Assembly: GCA_037975125.1 (NCBI GenBank) | Contig: JAJQOW010000022.1 | Location: 726,501-790,500 of the forward strand | Reading direction: 5' to 3' | Origin: Latrodectus hesperus | Lineage: Eukaryota > Arthropoda > Arachnida > Araneae > Theridiidae | Length of the DNA stretch: 64,000 nucleotides | In this document: in pieces, positions 24,852-35,864 of the stretch | Numbering within the stretch: the stretch's first letter is position 1 | Layout of the letters: each line of letters starts with the position of its first letter | The notes under the pieces: model-generated | What the model was told of the DNA's origin: nothing | Seen by the model: the letters and a program-made list of their open reading frames with translations, nothing else | The model's database searches: none | Position numbers and translations under genes: made by a program

Positions 24852-25112
24852 AGCTGCCCAATTTGTCTAGTGGTTAGCGTGTCTGACTGCGGATAGGGAG
24901 GTCCTAGGTTCGGGCAAGGATGTACTTTCTCTCTCTATCTATCCTGTCTTTGTCCTTTCCTTGTATGAATGGTTGCCTACCCTATAAACGGGTCCCTATG
25001 GCATGTGTGTACTGAGGAAGTCGGACTCCACACCAAAATAGGGTTCAGTTGGAAAAGTGGAACAGCGCACCCCATATTGCCAGCCTGGCTGGTACACGAC
25101 GACAACAACAAC
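24852..25112 (+). mobile_element. tRNA-derived SINE, type B, with deletion in the B box
   Basis: Full B architecture, but the head reads GTCCTAGGTTCGGGCAAGG, having lost about 14 bp including most of the B box, so this copy should be promoter-dead. Flanked by ATATGTTACT at 24842-24851 and 25113-25122. Ends in CGACAACAACAAC. Confidence 0.93.
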
Positions 25113-25122
25113 ATATGTTACT

Positions 25123-27091
25123 TAACAGATATATCGTAATAAAAAATATATTGTTTTACATATGACTCATTATACCTAATATTCAATATTTTGCATATTA
25201 TAGGGAGGGGCTTTTTAATATTTGTAAAAATTAGCTTTACACATCTCTAGCATAAATAATTAACAAGATAATTATACTCTCTACTCGTGAGAGTTGATGA
25301 AATTATAGTTTATAATACTTTTTTATGATTTTATGATACATTTTTACGATTAACCAGCTATAAGATGTTTTTTAGTTAAAATGGCATAAAATAGTTAAGA
25401 AGGAATTAATTATTGCAATTTATTTTTCCATCCCGTTTGTTATATAATATATTTTAAATTTGAATACCGATCACAATTTATAGGAATTAGAGATAATAAT
25501 TTGAAATTTTAAACTATATAGTTATAAATCAACTACAAAGATTTTTAATGAATATTTAATCATATGAAACCTCCACTAATCTAAAATTGAATGTTTGAAC
25601 AGAGCTGGAATATTTTTATGGAATTCAATTAAAGTCGATGAGTTTAGACGGATATTAAAATCAAATTTTCATTTAAATTTAGTTAAGATTATTTATACCA
25701 TCATAGGGCAAATGTAATTACTTATAATAGTTAGTTATTGACAATAATGGTATACATTAACCACATTTTCTAACATATTCTAAATTGAATCGATTCTTGT
25801 GAATTGATGTAATTGTGTACTGGTATTTATAAAGGAAAAATAAAAAGTGATATTTATTCAAAGATAATTTCAGTTTTTAAATTAAACAAATTAAATTCGG
25901 TGAAATTTACTTTCGATAGTAAAGTTCCTTTACAATTTTAAATAAATTTAAGTGATATTTTTGAAGCAAGATTTTTACGATTTTATTTAATACTTTTTTA
26001 CAATTATTTTATTCAAGATTCTTTAAATATTTTAATTTCTTTCCTTCTAATAATAATTTGATACATTTTAAATATACAAAAAACACGAACTGAAATTGAA
26101 ATTAAAAAAGTTTCGAGAAATTCCCTGTCTGTTGATATTTAGAATTAATGAAATATAGGATAGAAGTAGTTTTTAGTTCAAAAAAACAACAAGCATCCAA
26201 TTTGTAAAAAAACATTGCTAAATTGCTCTAATATATATTTTTGAAAGAATTTATGAAAATCGATTCTGTGTTAGCTCAATGTTACTTATCATAGTATTAT
26301 TTTTTCTTATAATTATATTACAGAATTGTATTTAGAAAATAAAATCGGATTGTCATTTCATATAATTTTTTTAATCTATGTTTAAGAAATGATTTTTAAA
26401 TAATCATATTTTTTGGTTTTCTAAACTAATTATAAACTCATATCAATTAATCAGTTACGTTCATATCTATTTACTGCGATGAAAGGAATCTTAATAATAT
26501 TTTCTGCGAAAAGCTATATTTGTTTCTTTATTTTGCAATTTATGATACATATTTCTTTTTTAATTGCATTATGTAAACTAGTATTTATCAAAAGAGAGGA
26601 TAACTTTTTCAGTTTGTTGGGATATATAACTTGTTTCTGGTTGTACATTCTAATTTAGGCAGTGTTAGACTTTTGTAGTAGTTTTTTACACTCAAATATT
26701 TTAAATAATTAAAGGCAATCTTTATATTTTAAACAACATTCATTAAGTTTTAATATCATAAGAGATTAAAACTTAGAGACTCATTCATTAATAAAATATG
26801 ATAAATAAAATCCAAAATGTGCGTACACATTCACCATAAATTTTGGTTTAATTATTTAATTAATTTTTAATATAATTATTATTTCTCAATAAACTTTAGT
26901 ATATAATTAGCAATGCTTTAATTACAGTATTTTTATTGTAAAAATATAATAACATGCACAAATGATTTCTTTTATAAATTGCAAACGTTTAAATTAAATT
27001 TTAATTTGCTAAAATTATAATAATAAAAAGTTATATACTTGGAAAATTCGCTGAAAAAATTGTCTCGCTTTATTTATTGTTAATATTTTAT

Positions 27092-27092
<1 letters not shown>
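25123..27092. other. AT-rich DNA, no gene seen
   Basis: No coding motif, inverted termini or tandem array recognised. Confidence 0.55.

Positions 27093-27135
<43 letters not shown>
27093..27135. repeat. (TA)n microsatellite
   Basis: About 43 bp of pure TA dinucleotides. Confidence 0.95.
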
Positions 27136-27137
<2 letters not shown>

Positions 27138-28229
27138 GATTAATACAGAAAATGTTGTCTAATTTTTCAAGAAAATTTACGTGTGAAACATCATTTATTT
27201 CAACCATCAATTTAATCGATAGCTTTATGTGGTTCAAATGTAGCCACTAGTCATACCTGTTTAATCAATAATTAAATGTTTATGTTTTTTCTTGTGTGAT
27301 GCCAATCATTCATACAGAAATTTTTATTCGTATATAACTTTTCAATTTAATACTGCCTATCCTTTTAGTGTATTTCAATGAAAATAAATTTAGAATTTCT
27401 AGCATAGGTATTCTAAGTATATTTTCATTACAAATATACATAAAGCAAGTACATAAATTTTACATAGAGCAATATTATATTACAATATTCATATGGTTTT
27501 CTTTGCACTGAAATAAAATAAACTAATTAACGTATTAAATGAATTAAAGTTAATTTTATAATAAAAACAAAAATCAGAACGATCAGATATATAATTGATA
27601 CGTAGAAAATTAAATGATCCTTTATATGAGATTATATATTTAAAATGGTAACTTTAATTTAATTGTAAATTTCGTGATAATCATGGCATCGCTTATAATA
27701 TTTTTGATTGTCTGTATTGAATTAATCTAAATAAAAACTCAAATGAATTTTATATGTGATTATATAAACTGAAACTTCAAACAATATTCATATTTTTCTA
27801 TTGAGACTTAAACCAGATTCTTTAACAGTAATATAAAAATTGGATGTCATACATTCAATGACACCAGTAGGAGTTTGAACAGGTGTTGGGTCTGAATCCG
27901 TATAGTAAGTACATTAAATTTATCAAGTGAGAAAGTTATTGGAAATAAATTAATGCTTGCAAAATTGGAATAGTTCTCAAATTTAATTCTGGGGTTATTT
28001 AAATTTTAGAAAAGCATGAAGGGGTATTTAAAAAACCAAAATTCAACTAAAATCCAACAGATAAACTAGTCATTCATAAACGTTTTTTTAGTAATATTTA
28101 ATCCATGTCGAAACAGTTGATGAGATTAATTCATTAAGTTAATGCCTACTTAATGAATATCTTTCTGTGTATGGCACAAAAGTTAAAATACAGACATGAC
28201 AACTCTGTATCCAATGTTACCACTTAAAT
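27136..28229. other. AT-rich DNA, no gene seen
   Basis: Nothing supportable, apart from ordinary A/T runs. Confidence 0.5.
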
Positions 28230-29250
28230 TTGAAATACTTTTTTAGAAATGCAACCAAATCTATATATATAACTAAATAAATCTATTTACAGCGCGAGTT
28301 TAAAGATCGACATGACATCACTGTAATCAATGTTATTAGCGTAGCATGTCCATTCTTCGATCTTGCGCCACAAAACCCCACCAACCATCCAGCCAACCAG
28401 TAGCCAATGTTACTGTTTGAACTTGAGGCACTTTCTTAGTAATGCAACCAAATCTACATAACTAAATGAATCTATGTACCACGCGGAAGTTTAAAGATTG
28501 ACATGACAGCCCTGTAGTCAATGTTATTGGTGTAGCATGTCAATTCTTGGACCTTGCGTCATAAAATCCCACCAACCATCCAGCCAACCAGTAGCCAATG
28601 TTACTGTTTGAACTTGATGCACTTTCTTAGTAATGCAACCAAATCTACGTAACTAAATGAATCTATGTACCACGCGAAAGTTTAAAGATTGACATGACAG
28701 CCCTGTAGTCAATGTTATTGGTGCAGCATGTCCATCTTGGACCTTGCGTCATATCATAAAACCCCACCAACCATCCAACCAACCAGTAGCCAATGTTACT
28801 ATTTGAACTTGATGCACTTTCTTAGTAATGCAACGAAATCTACATAAATAAATGAATCTATGTACCACGTGAAAGTTTAAAGATTGACATGACAGCTCTG
28901 TAGTCAATGTTATTGGTGCAGCATGTCCATTCTTGGACCTTGCGTCATAAAACCCCACCAACCATCCAACCAACCAGTAGCCAATGTTACTATTTGAACT
29001 TGATACACTTTCTTAATAATGCAACCTAATCTATATAAAGAAATGAACCTATGTACCGCGCGAAATTTTAAAACTAGCATGCACTAGTAGCCAGTGTTAC
29101 AACTTAAACTTGAAAGATTTTCTCACTAATGGTACCAAATCTATGTAACCAAATGGATCTATACATGTCACAAGAGTTTACAGATTTACTGCAGTCAATG
29201 TTACCATTTGAACTTGATACTCTATCTTAGTAATACAACCAAAATCAAAC
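28230..29250. repeat. ~191-bp tandem repeat, about 4 good copies plus decayed ends
   Basis: The phrase CTTAGTAATGCAACCAAATC recurs at about 28435, 28626, 28821 and (diverged) 29012, periods of 191, 195 and 191 bp. Each unit also carries ACCATCCAGCCAACCAGTAG and TTGACATGACAGCCCTGTAG. After 29040 the units shorten to about 110 bp and lose the CCAACC part, reflecting internal deletion. A 74-codon minus-strand frame in it is a by-product of the CCAACC-rich stretches. Unit length is close to a nucleosomal repeat, though with few copies in this window. Confidence 0.93.
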
Positions 29251-30586
29251 TCCCAACAGAAATTCATGATGTTTTAAACTGAGGCATATGATGGAAAAGA
29301 TTTGAAGTTGCTCTATGAGAATGAAAAATAATTAATTTCTAAAATTAGAAATTTAAACTGATAATGGTCTAAAATAATTTATTTCTGTTCCTAAGCATTT
29401 ATTTCTCTTCAGATATGGGGGGGGAACTAATACTTCTTCAATATTTACTATGTAAATAAAACTGAAAAACAAAAGGCTTGTAAGTAAAAAGTGAAATGTC
29501 CCTCATAGGGTCGCAGAAATACTCCATTATTCATAGTTTGACAGTGATTTCTTTTTTCTTTCTCGATTCTTTTCTCTTTCTTTCAATTTTATAAGTCTTC
29601 CTGACGTAGGCATGTGCGAATCTTATTTTGTTATGCAAATATTATCGACGTAAACTGGATAGGAGAGGAGTTATCCTGCCTTCAGGAGTGAAGAGCATCA
29701 AATTTGTCTTCCATGTTGCAGAGGAGGAACAAGCCCCTGAACATTGAGTGAACGGATGTCGTTCTTATTCCAAGTCGCGTAAAATTTATGATCGATTTCT
29801 GTGTTTTGCCCTTAAGTTGCTTAAGTTTGGAGTTTGTAATACTTAAATAAAAACAATAAACTGTTAGTTTTGTAGTTTCAGAGAGGTTTAACGCCATATA
29901 AAATTGCATATGCAAATAGTAAAATTTCAAAAATTCCGTAGGAAAAAGCAAAAACACATTTTTCAAGTTTCTTATAATTATACTAAATCCTGCAAATCTA
30001 ATATTTCATATAAAAATGTCAATTAATGTTCCAGGTTCGACAAAACTATTAAAAATAGCGGTATAGTTAAGTTAATCTTTCTTTTGTAAAATATTCTTTT
30101 ATTTCAGATGATCTTAAAAAAAGGACAGTTATTTGCGCAAAAAAGAAATAATTTCTTTTATTAACTTTCATGAGCTTTCGCTATTGATTACTAAACGGAA
30201 ACAAAAGACGAATTACTTTTTAATAAGACACTGAATGAGATGACTTATTGGATTTATTTGTTTTTTCCTACCTGACTAGCGGGAATCTTAATCCTTCTTA
30301 AAAGTGCTTTTATTATTTTTTTATTTCTTCAGCGAAAAAAGAAAAAATATATATTCATTCGGAAGTCAGATAGGAAGAATTATCTGAAAGTTACGAAAAA
30401 ATCTCCATGTACCAAGAATCAGCAGATGAAATAGATACGGTAATACATTTATTGTCAGAAAAAAGAAACCAATCTAAAATACAAATATGTTATTTTGATT
30501 CTTGTACATATAAAAAAATTTTTTCACAAAAATAAATAAATGTTTTTTTATTTTTATATTTTCCTATGTTAAGAAATTGTTTAACG

Positions 30587-30590
<4 letters not shown>
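29251..30590. other. Gene-poor interval with one unrecognised frame
   Basis: Includes a run of eight G near 29418 and a less AT-rich patch (29500-29970). In the patch a minus-strand frame of 94 codons (29682-29966) starts with an aromatic, hydrophobic N-terminus and has a basic centre (KLKQLKGKTQKS). No family recognised; coding status doubtful. Confidence 0.35.

Positions 30591-30668
<78 letters not shown>
30591..30668. repeat. (TA)n microsatellite with one ACAT interruption
   Basis: About 78 bp. It runs into the target duplication of the D-type SINE that follows. Confidence 0.95.
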
Positions 30669-30671
<3 letters not shown>

Positions 30672-30678
30672 GTAAAGA

Positions 30679-30879
30679 CAAAAATAAATTAATCGCCCAA
30701 ATATACGTGTTGTTTGATTTCTTTGTTTGTTACTCGACGGTCATTTTTTGCACACGAGGCCCATCACTTACGGTATATGGATTTTAATCTCCACAAATAT
30801 CCAATCTGAGGTAGGATTTGAACCCATGAACCGTTGAATTAAAAACCAAAGCGTTAACCATGCGGGAGCCAACTCGGCA
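30679..30879 (-). mobile_element. tRNA-derived SINE, type D (minus strand)
   Basis: On the minus strand: A-box-like TTGGCTCCCGCATGGTTAACG, B-box-like GGGTTCAAATCC, then a short body with GGGCCTCGTGTGCAAAAAAT. Flanked by AATGTAAAGA (30669-30678 and 30880-30889). The second D copy, at 62180, shares the head layout and the CTCGTGTGCAAAAAATGACC block. It lacks the B/C-type tail, so it is a separate family. Confidence 0.9.
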
Positions 30880-30889
30880 AATGTAAAGA

Positions 30890-31235
<346 letters not shown>

Positions 31236-31565
31236 CTATCTTGTAGGTAGTTAGTACTTTTTACAGTATATATATAACACTTTTTAAAAAATGTTTGTGT
31301 TATACTCTGCTTTGTAGAAGTTCAAAATGTAACTGGCACTGTGGACATTATAGAATATGGTTAAAGAATTTTGAACTGACCATTTATGTTACCAGTGATG
31401 TATTCTCAATGAATGAGTGACCAGTATGCTGTACTCTTCTGAGGGGGTTAAATTTCCAAGTGGCTATTTTGGTTGAGCAGTCCTACTCACCAGACGTGCT
31501 ACAAATATCATGATTGGTCTTCACATTCTTAAATCAGGATAAAATTGTTCCTGTAATAACAAAAG

Positions 31566-31640
31566 TTACTTTTGAAAACCTGCCTCTTTAATAATTACTT
31601 TTGAAAACCTGCCTCTTTAATAATAATAACCTGCCTCTTA
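31566..31640. repeat. 29-bp tandem duplication plus partial third copy
   Basis: TTACTTTTGAAAACCTGCC...AATAA occurs twice with a 29-bp period, and AACCTGCCTCTTAATAA repeats a third time in part. Confidence 0.85.
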
Positions 31641-31957
31641 ATAACAATATCACCTAGTAAAAGAAGCAACTATGAAATACATGACATATCGTAAAATTCA
31701 TTTTATTTTCGGTATATTAGAGATTATGCATACTTCTCTGAGGAACAGGATAAAATATTAATTTTAAAATTTATTTAGAGCTGTAAAAAAAGTTTCACAG
31801 ATGTACAGATGCATAATATATGAATTTTTGCTTATCTACTTCATGATATATTCATATGAGATATGGACGTCTTTCAGATTCATTCTGATTATTAGCAGTA
31901 GTTATTGTGTAATTAAAATTAAAATTTTAAAATATAATAAATAATGTAGTTAAGCAT
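31641..31957. other. AT-rich DNA, no gene seen
   Basis: No feature recognised. Confidence 0.5.
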
Positions 31958-32246
31958 TGTTTTTTTTCCGATTAGCGGGCACCTGAGAGTTGAACCCTAT
32001 GCCACAACTGCTACTTATTTGTCGTTACCCAGTGGGCACCTGTGAACCAAGTCACGGAGGCGAGTAGCGTTACCCGCGTCATACCACCACAAATCCGTTT
32101 ATAGGGTGGGCCACATTCATACAACAACACAGAAGAAAGGATAAGGAAACACAGAAAGAAAATAACATCCATGCTCGAACTAAGATTCGAACCCAGTACC
32201 CAAAGCTCAGGAGTCAGGAGCGCTAACCACTCAATCATCGGTCGGC
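31958..32246 (-). mobile_element. tRNA-derived SINE, type A (minus strand)
   Basis: Same layout as the copy at 7863. On the plus strand it shows TACCCAGTGGGCACCTGTG, GTTTATAGGGTGGGCC and the reverse-complement head. Flanked by an imperfect 10-bp duplication, AGTTAAGCAT at 31948-31957 and AGTCAAGCAT at 32247-32256. An oppositely oriented A copy lies 1.26 kb downstream. Confidence 0.88.
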
Positions 32247-32256
32247 AGTCAAGCAT

Positions 32257-32594
32257 GGTAAAGGAAATAATAAAAATGTGCGTTTATATAACAAATAATA
32301 TATTTGTAAATCGATTCAAGAAATATCCATCAGGTCTACATTTAAAAATATCAACGAAAATGTTTATAAAAAATTTAGTTGTTTATTTGGTATCATCAAA
32401 CCCTATAAACCCTATGCGACAGGTAATAATAGAAGATGATTTTTTATCATGCAAAAACTGTGAAAACATTTATGCAGCAATCCCAACACTGATTTGCTAG
32501 TGAAGAAGAGACTATAGCACTCTATAGCCCTAGTATTTTAGAATAAATAAAATGTACCTTATCGAAGAAATTATTAATTTTTTACTGTCCTATC
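32257..32594. other. AT-rich DNA, no gene supported
   Basis: A 109-codon plus-strand frame (32171-32500) begins inside the SINE and runs out into this DNA. Its first third is SINE sequence, so it is not credible as a gene. Confidence 0.5.
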
Positions 32595-32604
32595 ACACAG
32601 TTTT

Positions 32605-32831
32605 TGTCGTCCAACTTGTCTAGTGGTCAGCGTGCCTGACTGCGGATAAGGATGTCCTGGGTTCGATTCCCGGTTCGGGCATGGATGTACTTTCTCTCTC
32701 TATCTATCCTGTCTTTGTCCTTTTAATGTAGGAATGAGGTGTGAGTGGTTGCCTACCCTATAAACGGGTACCTATGGTATGTGTGTAGAGCAAAGTCGTA
32801 CTTTCACCTTCATTCATTAGTAACAACAACA
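32605..32831 (+). mobile_element. Chimeric SINE: B head with internally deleted C tail
   Basis: Begins as type B (A box CTAGTGGTCAGCG, B box GGTTCGATTCC, core CTATAAACGGGT). After GGTATGTGTGTA it switches to the C tail (GAGCAAAGTCGTACTTTCACC), jumps over most of that tail, and ends TTAGTAACAACAACAACA. Flanked by ACACAGTTTT at 32595-32604 and 32832-32841, so the chimera inserted as one unit. The junction matches the other chimeras at 35555 and 48822. Confidence 0.92.
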
Positions 32832-32841
32832 ACACAGTTTT

Positions 32842-33504
32842 CGAATTTGTAAATTTCAGATTTTGCTTATTTTAAAAGTTTGTTTCGATAAATCTCGTTT
32901 TGTTACCAAATTTTATTGAATATGGTAAACAAAATGAGAAGATTTATTATTATAATATTTAGAAACAACTATACAAAACCTAGGTACTAAACTTAGTATT
33001 AATTTTTTTTACAAAAAATCGAAATTCTAAAATATATTGCTTTTGCTTCTATGGGAAACACATTTATTGTTGATTTTTTTATCCTTGGTAACAAATATGT
33101 TGAAATTAAAAGCGGAAATAAATGTAATGTTAAGTGTTCTAATCCATTTTATCTGTAGAAGCCATTCTCTGGATTTATATGCTATACTTCTCTGGAACCA
33201 TACTTCTTATTTTTTATTTATTATAAATAATCATAATGAATTCTTGACTCTAGACTCATATCCGAAATTTGTAGATGAAATCGTGTGCAGTTGTCTGATT
33301 GAAGATGAATCTAGATTAATTTAACACTATAAACTTGGCATTGAATTGGATTATTCAAACTCGTAATGTGTTATAATTTTTATCATATCAAATATCTTGA
33401 TGATAATCATATCATTGGGGTTGCTTCGAGAAATCATATTATTCTGTGATATTCTATAGTTTTTATAGTTCAACAGTACATATAGCTTTGCTTATTTAAG
33501 TAGT
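32842..33504. other. AT-rich DNA, one unrecognised frame
   Basis: A 95-codon plus-strand frame (33037-33324) has a hydrophobic N-terminal half and an acidic end (FVDEIVCSCLIEDESRL). No family recognised and no clear splice or promoter signals; possibly chance. Confidence 0.35.
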
Positions 33505-33807
33505 TAAGCCGACCAATGGCTAAGTGGTTAGCGTTCTTTAATCTTGAGCTGTGGGTCCCCGGTTCGGGCATGGATGTTTCTTTCTTTCTCTGTTCTCTCT
33601 GTGTTTCTCTGTCCTTTCTTCCGTGATAATGTATGAATGTGGCCCACCCTATAAACGGGTTTGTGGTTGTATGACGCGGGTAATGGTACTCGCCTCCACG
33701 ACTTGGTTCACAGGTGCCCGCTGGGTAACGACAAATGAGTATCAGTTTCTGGCCTTGTTATGGCATACGGTTCAACTCTCAAGTTCCCGCCGTTGGTAAA
33801 AAAAAAA
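33505..33807 (+). mobile_element. tRNA-derived SINE, type A
   Basis: Head AATGGCTAAGTGGTTAGCG. The B-box segment has lost several bases (GGTCCCCGGTTCGGGC). The A body contains CCACCCTATAAACGGGT and GCGGGTAATGGTACTCGCC. An A-rich tail (nine A) is followed by TTAAGTAGT, which also flanks the 5' side (33496-33504 and 33808-33816). Confidence 0.9.
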
Positions 33808-33816
33808 TTAAGTAGT

Positions 33817-34213
33817 CAAATAAGACAATAAACATTTTCAATATTGTAATTGTTATTATCTTAATTGTAATGTACCAAAATAAGCATAATTCCTTTATAT
33901 ATAGCTCAATTCAAGACCTTTGTTTTTCGGACTATCCGCTAATCACGAGTAGTGTGAGGTATCTTTATTTTTTTATTATTATACCCAATACTTGGAATAA
34001 TATTTTTATTCTACTAAAAAGCTGTCATGGCTTGAACAAAATAAAAGTCAATCAGCTAAAAGTTATAAAAAATATAACAATTATTAATTTAGAATTCTAT
34101 TAATTCATGAAATTTTTAAAAAAAACTTAAATCGTCTTTACCGATTTAAACAAACTATAAAATGGATGTTTTTTAAACTATAAAAGCCTTTTTCACTTTA
34201 CTTTTTCTTCTAT
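33817..34213. other. AT-rich DNA, no gene supported
   Basis: A 77-codon plus-strand frame at 33870 has no motif and AT-driven composition. Confidence 0.45.
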
Positions 34214-34214
34214 T

Positions 34215-34397
34215 TTATTGTGAACGTGTTAATATCTTGAATCGATGGAAAACGGCTTCTAAAACCGATGCCTTGCATCTTACATAAGAAATCGTTTTAT
34301 CAATAAAATTAATTTCGACGCTATTCTCAGACATTCGATGGTCAACTTCGCCTTGTTTGCTGCCGCTCGAAGAATGTGATTTAAAAGAAAACAGCAA
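34215..34397 (-). CDS. Putative short exon or small frame downstream of CRE-like sites
   Basis: A 60-codon minus-strand frame: MLFSFKSHSSSGSKQGE at the N-terminus, a second Met (MSENSVEINFIDKTISY) and a basic C-terminus. Its base composition is richer in G and C than the flanks. Within it TCTTAT|GTAAGA (34278-34283) is a plausible 5' splice site, so the frame could be a first coding exon ending after Ile-Ser-Tyr. Three CREB/ATF-type motifs lie 60-230 bp upstream on the same strand. AATAAAATAG after the stop could be a poly(A) signal if unspliced. Family unknown; moderate suspicion of a real host exon. Confidence 0.25.
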   Translation of the reverse strand: MLFSFKSHSSSGSKQGEVDHRMSENSVEINFIDKTISYVRCKASVLEAVFHRFKILTRSQ

Positions 34398-34416
34398 ATT
34401 CGTCTAAAAGTCGGGT

Positions 34417-34737
34417 TTACGAGGCCGTCTCCATGTGATGTGACGTGGATGATACGTTATCTGACGTCATGGAAATTTTAATCCAATGAGAATCGTAATA
34501 AAGTGACGTAATCAGGATCTCAGTTGTTACAAAAAGAAACAGGCATTTTATGGTTACGAATAAACACAAAATAGACAAGAAAACCGTAAAAGAAAAATAT
34601 AATAAAGAGTCAGAAATGAAGACGTCATTATTTTTTATTTCATATTTTTGTTTTTCCAATAAATCGTTGAGCACTTGTTTATTGTAGAAACATTTTCTGA
34701 TGAGCAATAAAAAAAGAAAGAATTCATCAACTTTCAT
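34417..34737 (-). CDS. Unrecognised 106-codon frame with hydrophobic segments
   Basis: Starts MKVDEFFLFLLLIRKCF, with a central, strongly hydrophobic run rich in Leu, Phe, Ile, Val and Cys (about residues 45-75), then a Ser/Thr-rich end. It overlaps the CRE-like cluster, which makes simultaneous function as promoter and coding sequence less likely. T-rich codons alone could create this profile in AT-rich DNA. Weak. Confidence 0.12.
   Translation of the reverse strand: MKVDEFFLFLLLIRKCFYNKQVLNDLLEKQKYEIKNNDVFISDSLLYFSFTVFLSILCLFVTIKCLFLFVTTEILITSLYYDSHWIKISMTSDNVSSTSHHMETAS
34455..34630 (-). promoter_or_regulatory. Cluster of CRE-like motifs
   Basis: A full palindromic TGACGTCA lies at about 34461-34468, TGACGTAA at about 34503-34510 and GACGTCA at about 34621-34627, with GTGACGTGG near 34440. 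Such CREB/ATF half- and full sites are rare in this AT-rich DNA. They sit 5' of the minus-strand frame at 34215-34397, so a promoter is plausible, though no TATA box is evident. Established for the motif; binding and function here are inference. Confidence 0.35.
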
Positions 34738-35541
34738 GAGTACAAAATCTGAGCTATCACGCTTTGAACATAAAAGAGAAATTGCTTTTTAATAAGCACC
34801 AGAATACGTGGGTTTATTGGATTTCTTTCATCCTGGAAAATATAGGTCTAATCGTTCAGCAAGTATATCCTCCCATTTTATCCCCCCCCCAAAAAAATCT
34901 TAACAGAAAATCTGTAGTAAAAATTCCGCGAATGATTATTTTAAAACATTTTTATTTTTGTTTATTCTTTTACTTTATCATTTGAGAATATAAATTAGAA
35001 AAAATCATGTTAATAACATCCTTTATTAGTATTATTTACGTACCATGATGAATTTTAAAAATATGCACAATAAATACGTCTATATTGTGTACTTTTATAC
35101 TCTATATACAATTATGTTTCAACGATTGAATAAAATACTCTAGTCTAATAAATGTATGTGTGACCTAAAGCTTTTCGATAAAAGCGAGATTAAATAGATA
35201 TTTTAATCATGTTTTATTAATATGATAACTAAACAAGTAACATATGAAGTGAGATATTTATAGAAATTTGGGAATACACATTTTCTTCAGTTTTAATAAA
35301 ATAGAATCTTTAAATTTTGCCGTACTATATTGCAACTTACATAATTATTAATTAGTTAAAATTACTTTCCTTCATGTGCAGTATAAGTAGTTTATATTTT
35401 TAAACTCTTGATTTATTATATTTGATTTCTTTAATAGTTGAAAATTGTTTGATAAATCATCTTTCTATTCATTTATTTAATAAGAAATTCAAATAAGAGA
35501 TTTAAAGTTAACCTATATCAATTTTTTCCAAACTCCTATTT
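34738..35541. other. AT-rich DNA, no gene seen
   Basis: Contains a run of nine C near 34881 but no recognisable coding sequence or element. Confidence 0.5.
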
Positions 35542-35554
35542 ATATTAAATACTT

Positions 35555-35851
35555 GTTGCTGTTGTTGTTGTTACCAATGACATTTGGACAAGCCAAGCTC
35601 GCTATGCCTTAGTTATGCAAATTTAAGTCAATTGGGAGCGTCTTTCGTTTTAATCAGACCACCATGAAGGTGAAAGTTCGACTTTGCTCTACACACATGC
35701 CATAGGTACCCGTTTATAGAGTAGGCGACCATTCACACCTCATTCATACAAGGAAAGGACAAAGACAGGATAGATAGAAGAGAGAAAGTAAATCCATGCT
35801 CGAACCGGGATTCGAACCCCTGACCCCCTTATCCGCAGTCAGGCACGCTGA
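35555..35851 (-). mobile_element. Chimeric SINE: B head with full C tail (minus strand), 5'-truncated
   Basis: From the 3' end (left): GTTGTTGTTGTTACC tail, complete C tail (GACAAGCCAAGCTCGCTATG ... GAAGGTGAAAGTTCGACTTT), junction CTCTACACACATGCC, then the B core and B head up to CAGGCACGCTGA. The outer ~25 bp of the head, including the A box, are missing. A 13-bp duplication with one mismatch (ATATTAAATACTT at 35542-35554, ATATTAAAGACTT at 35852-35864) brackets exactly this structure, so it integrated truncated. Confidence 0.93.
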
Positions 35852-35864
35852 ATATTAAAGACTT

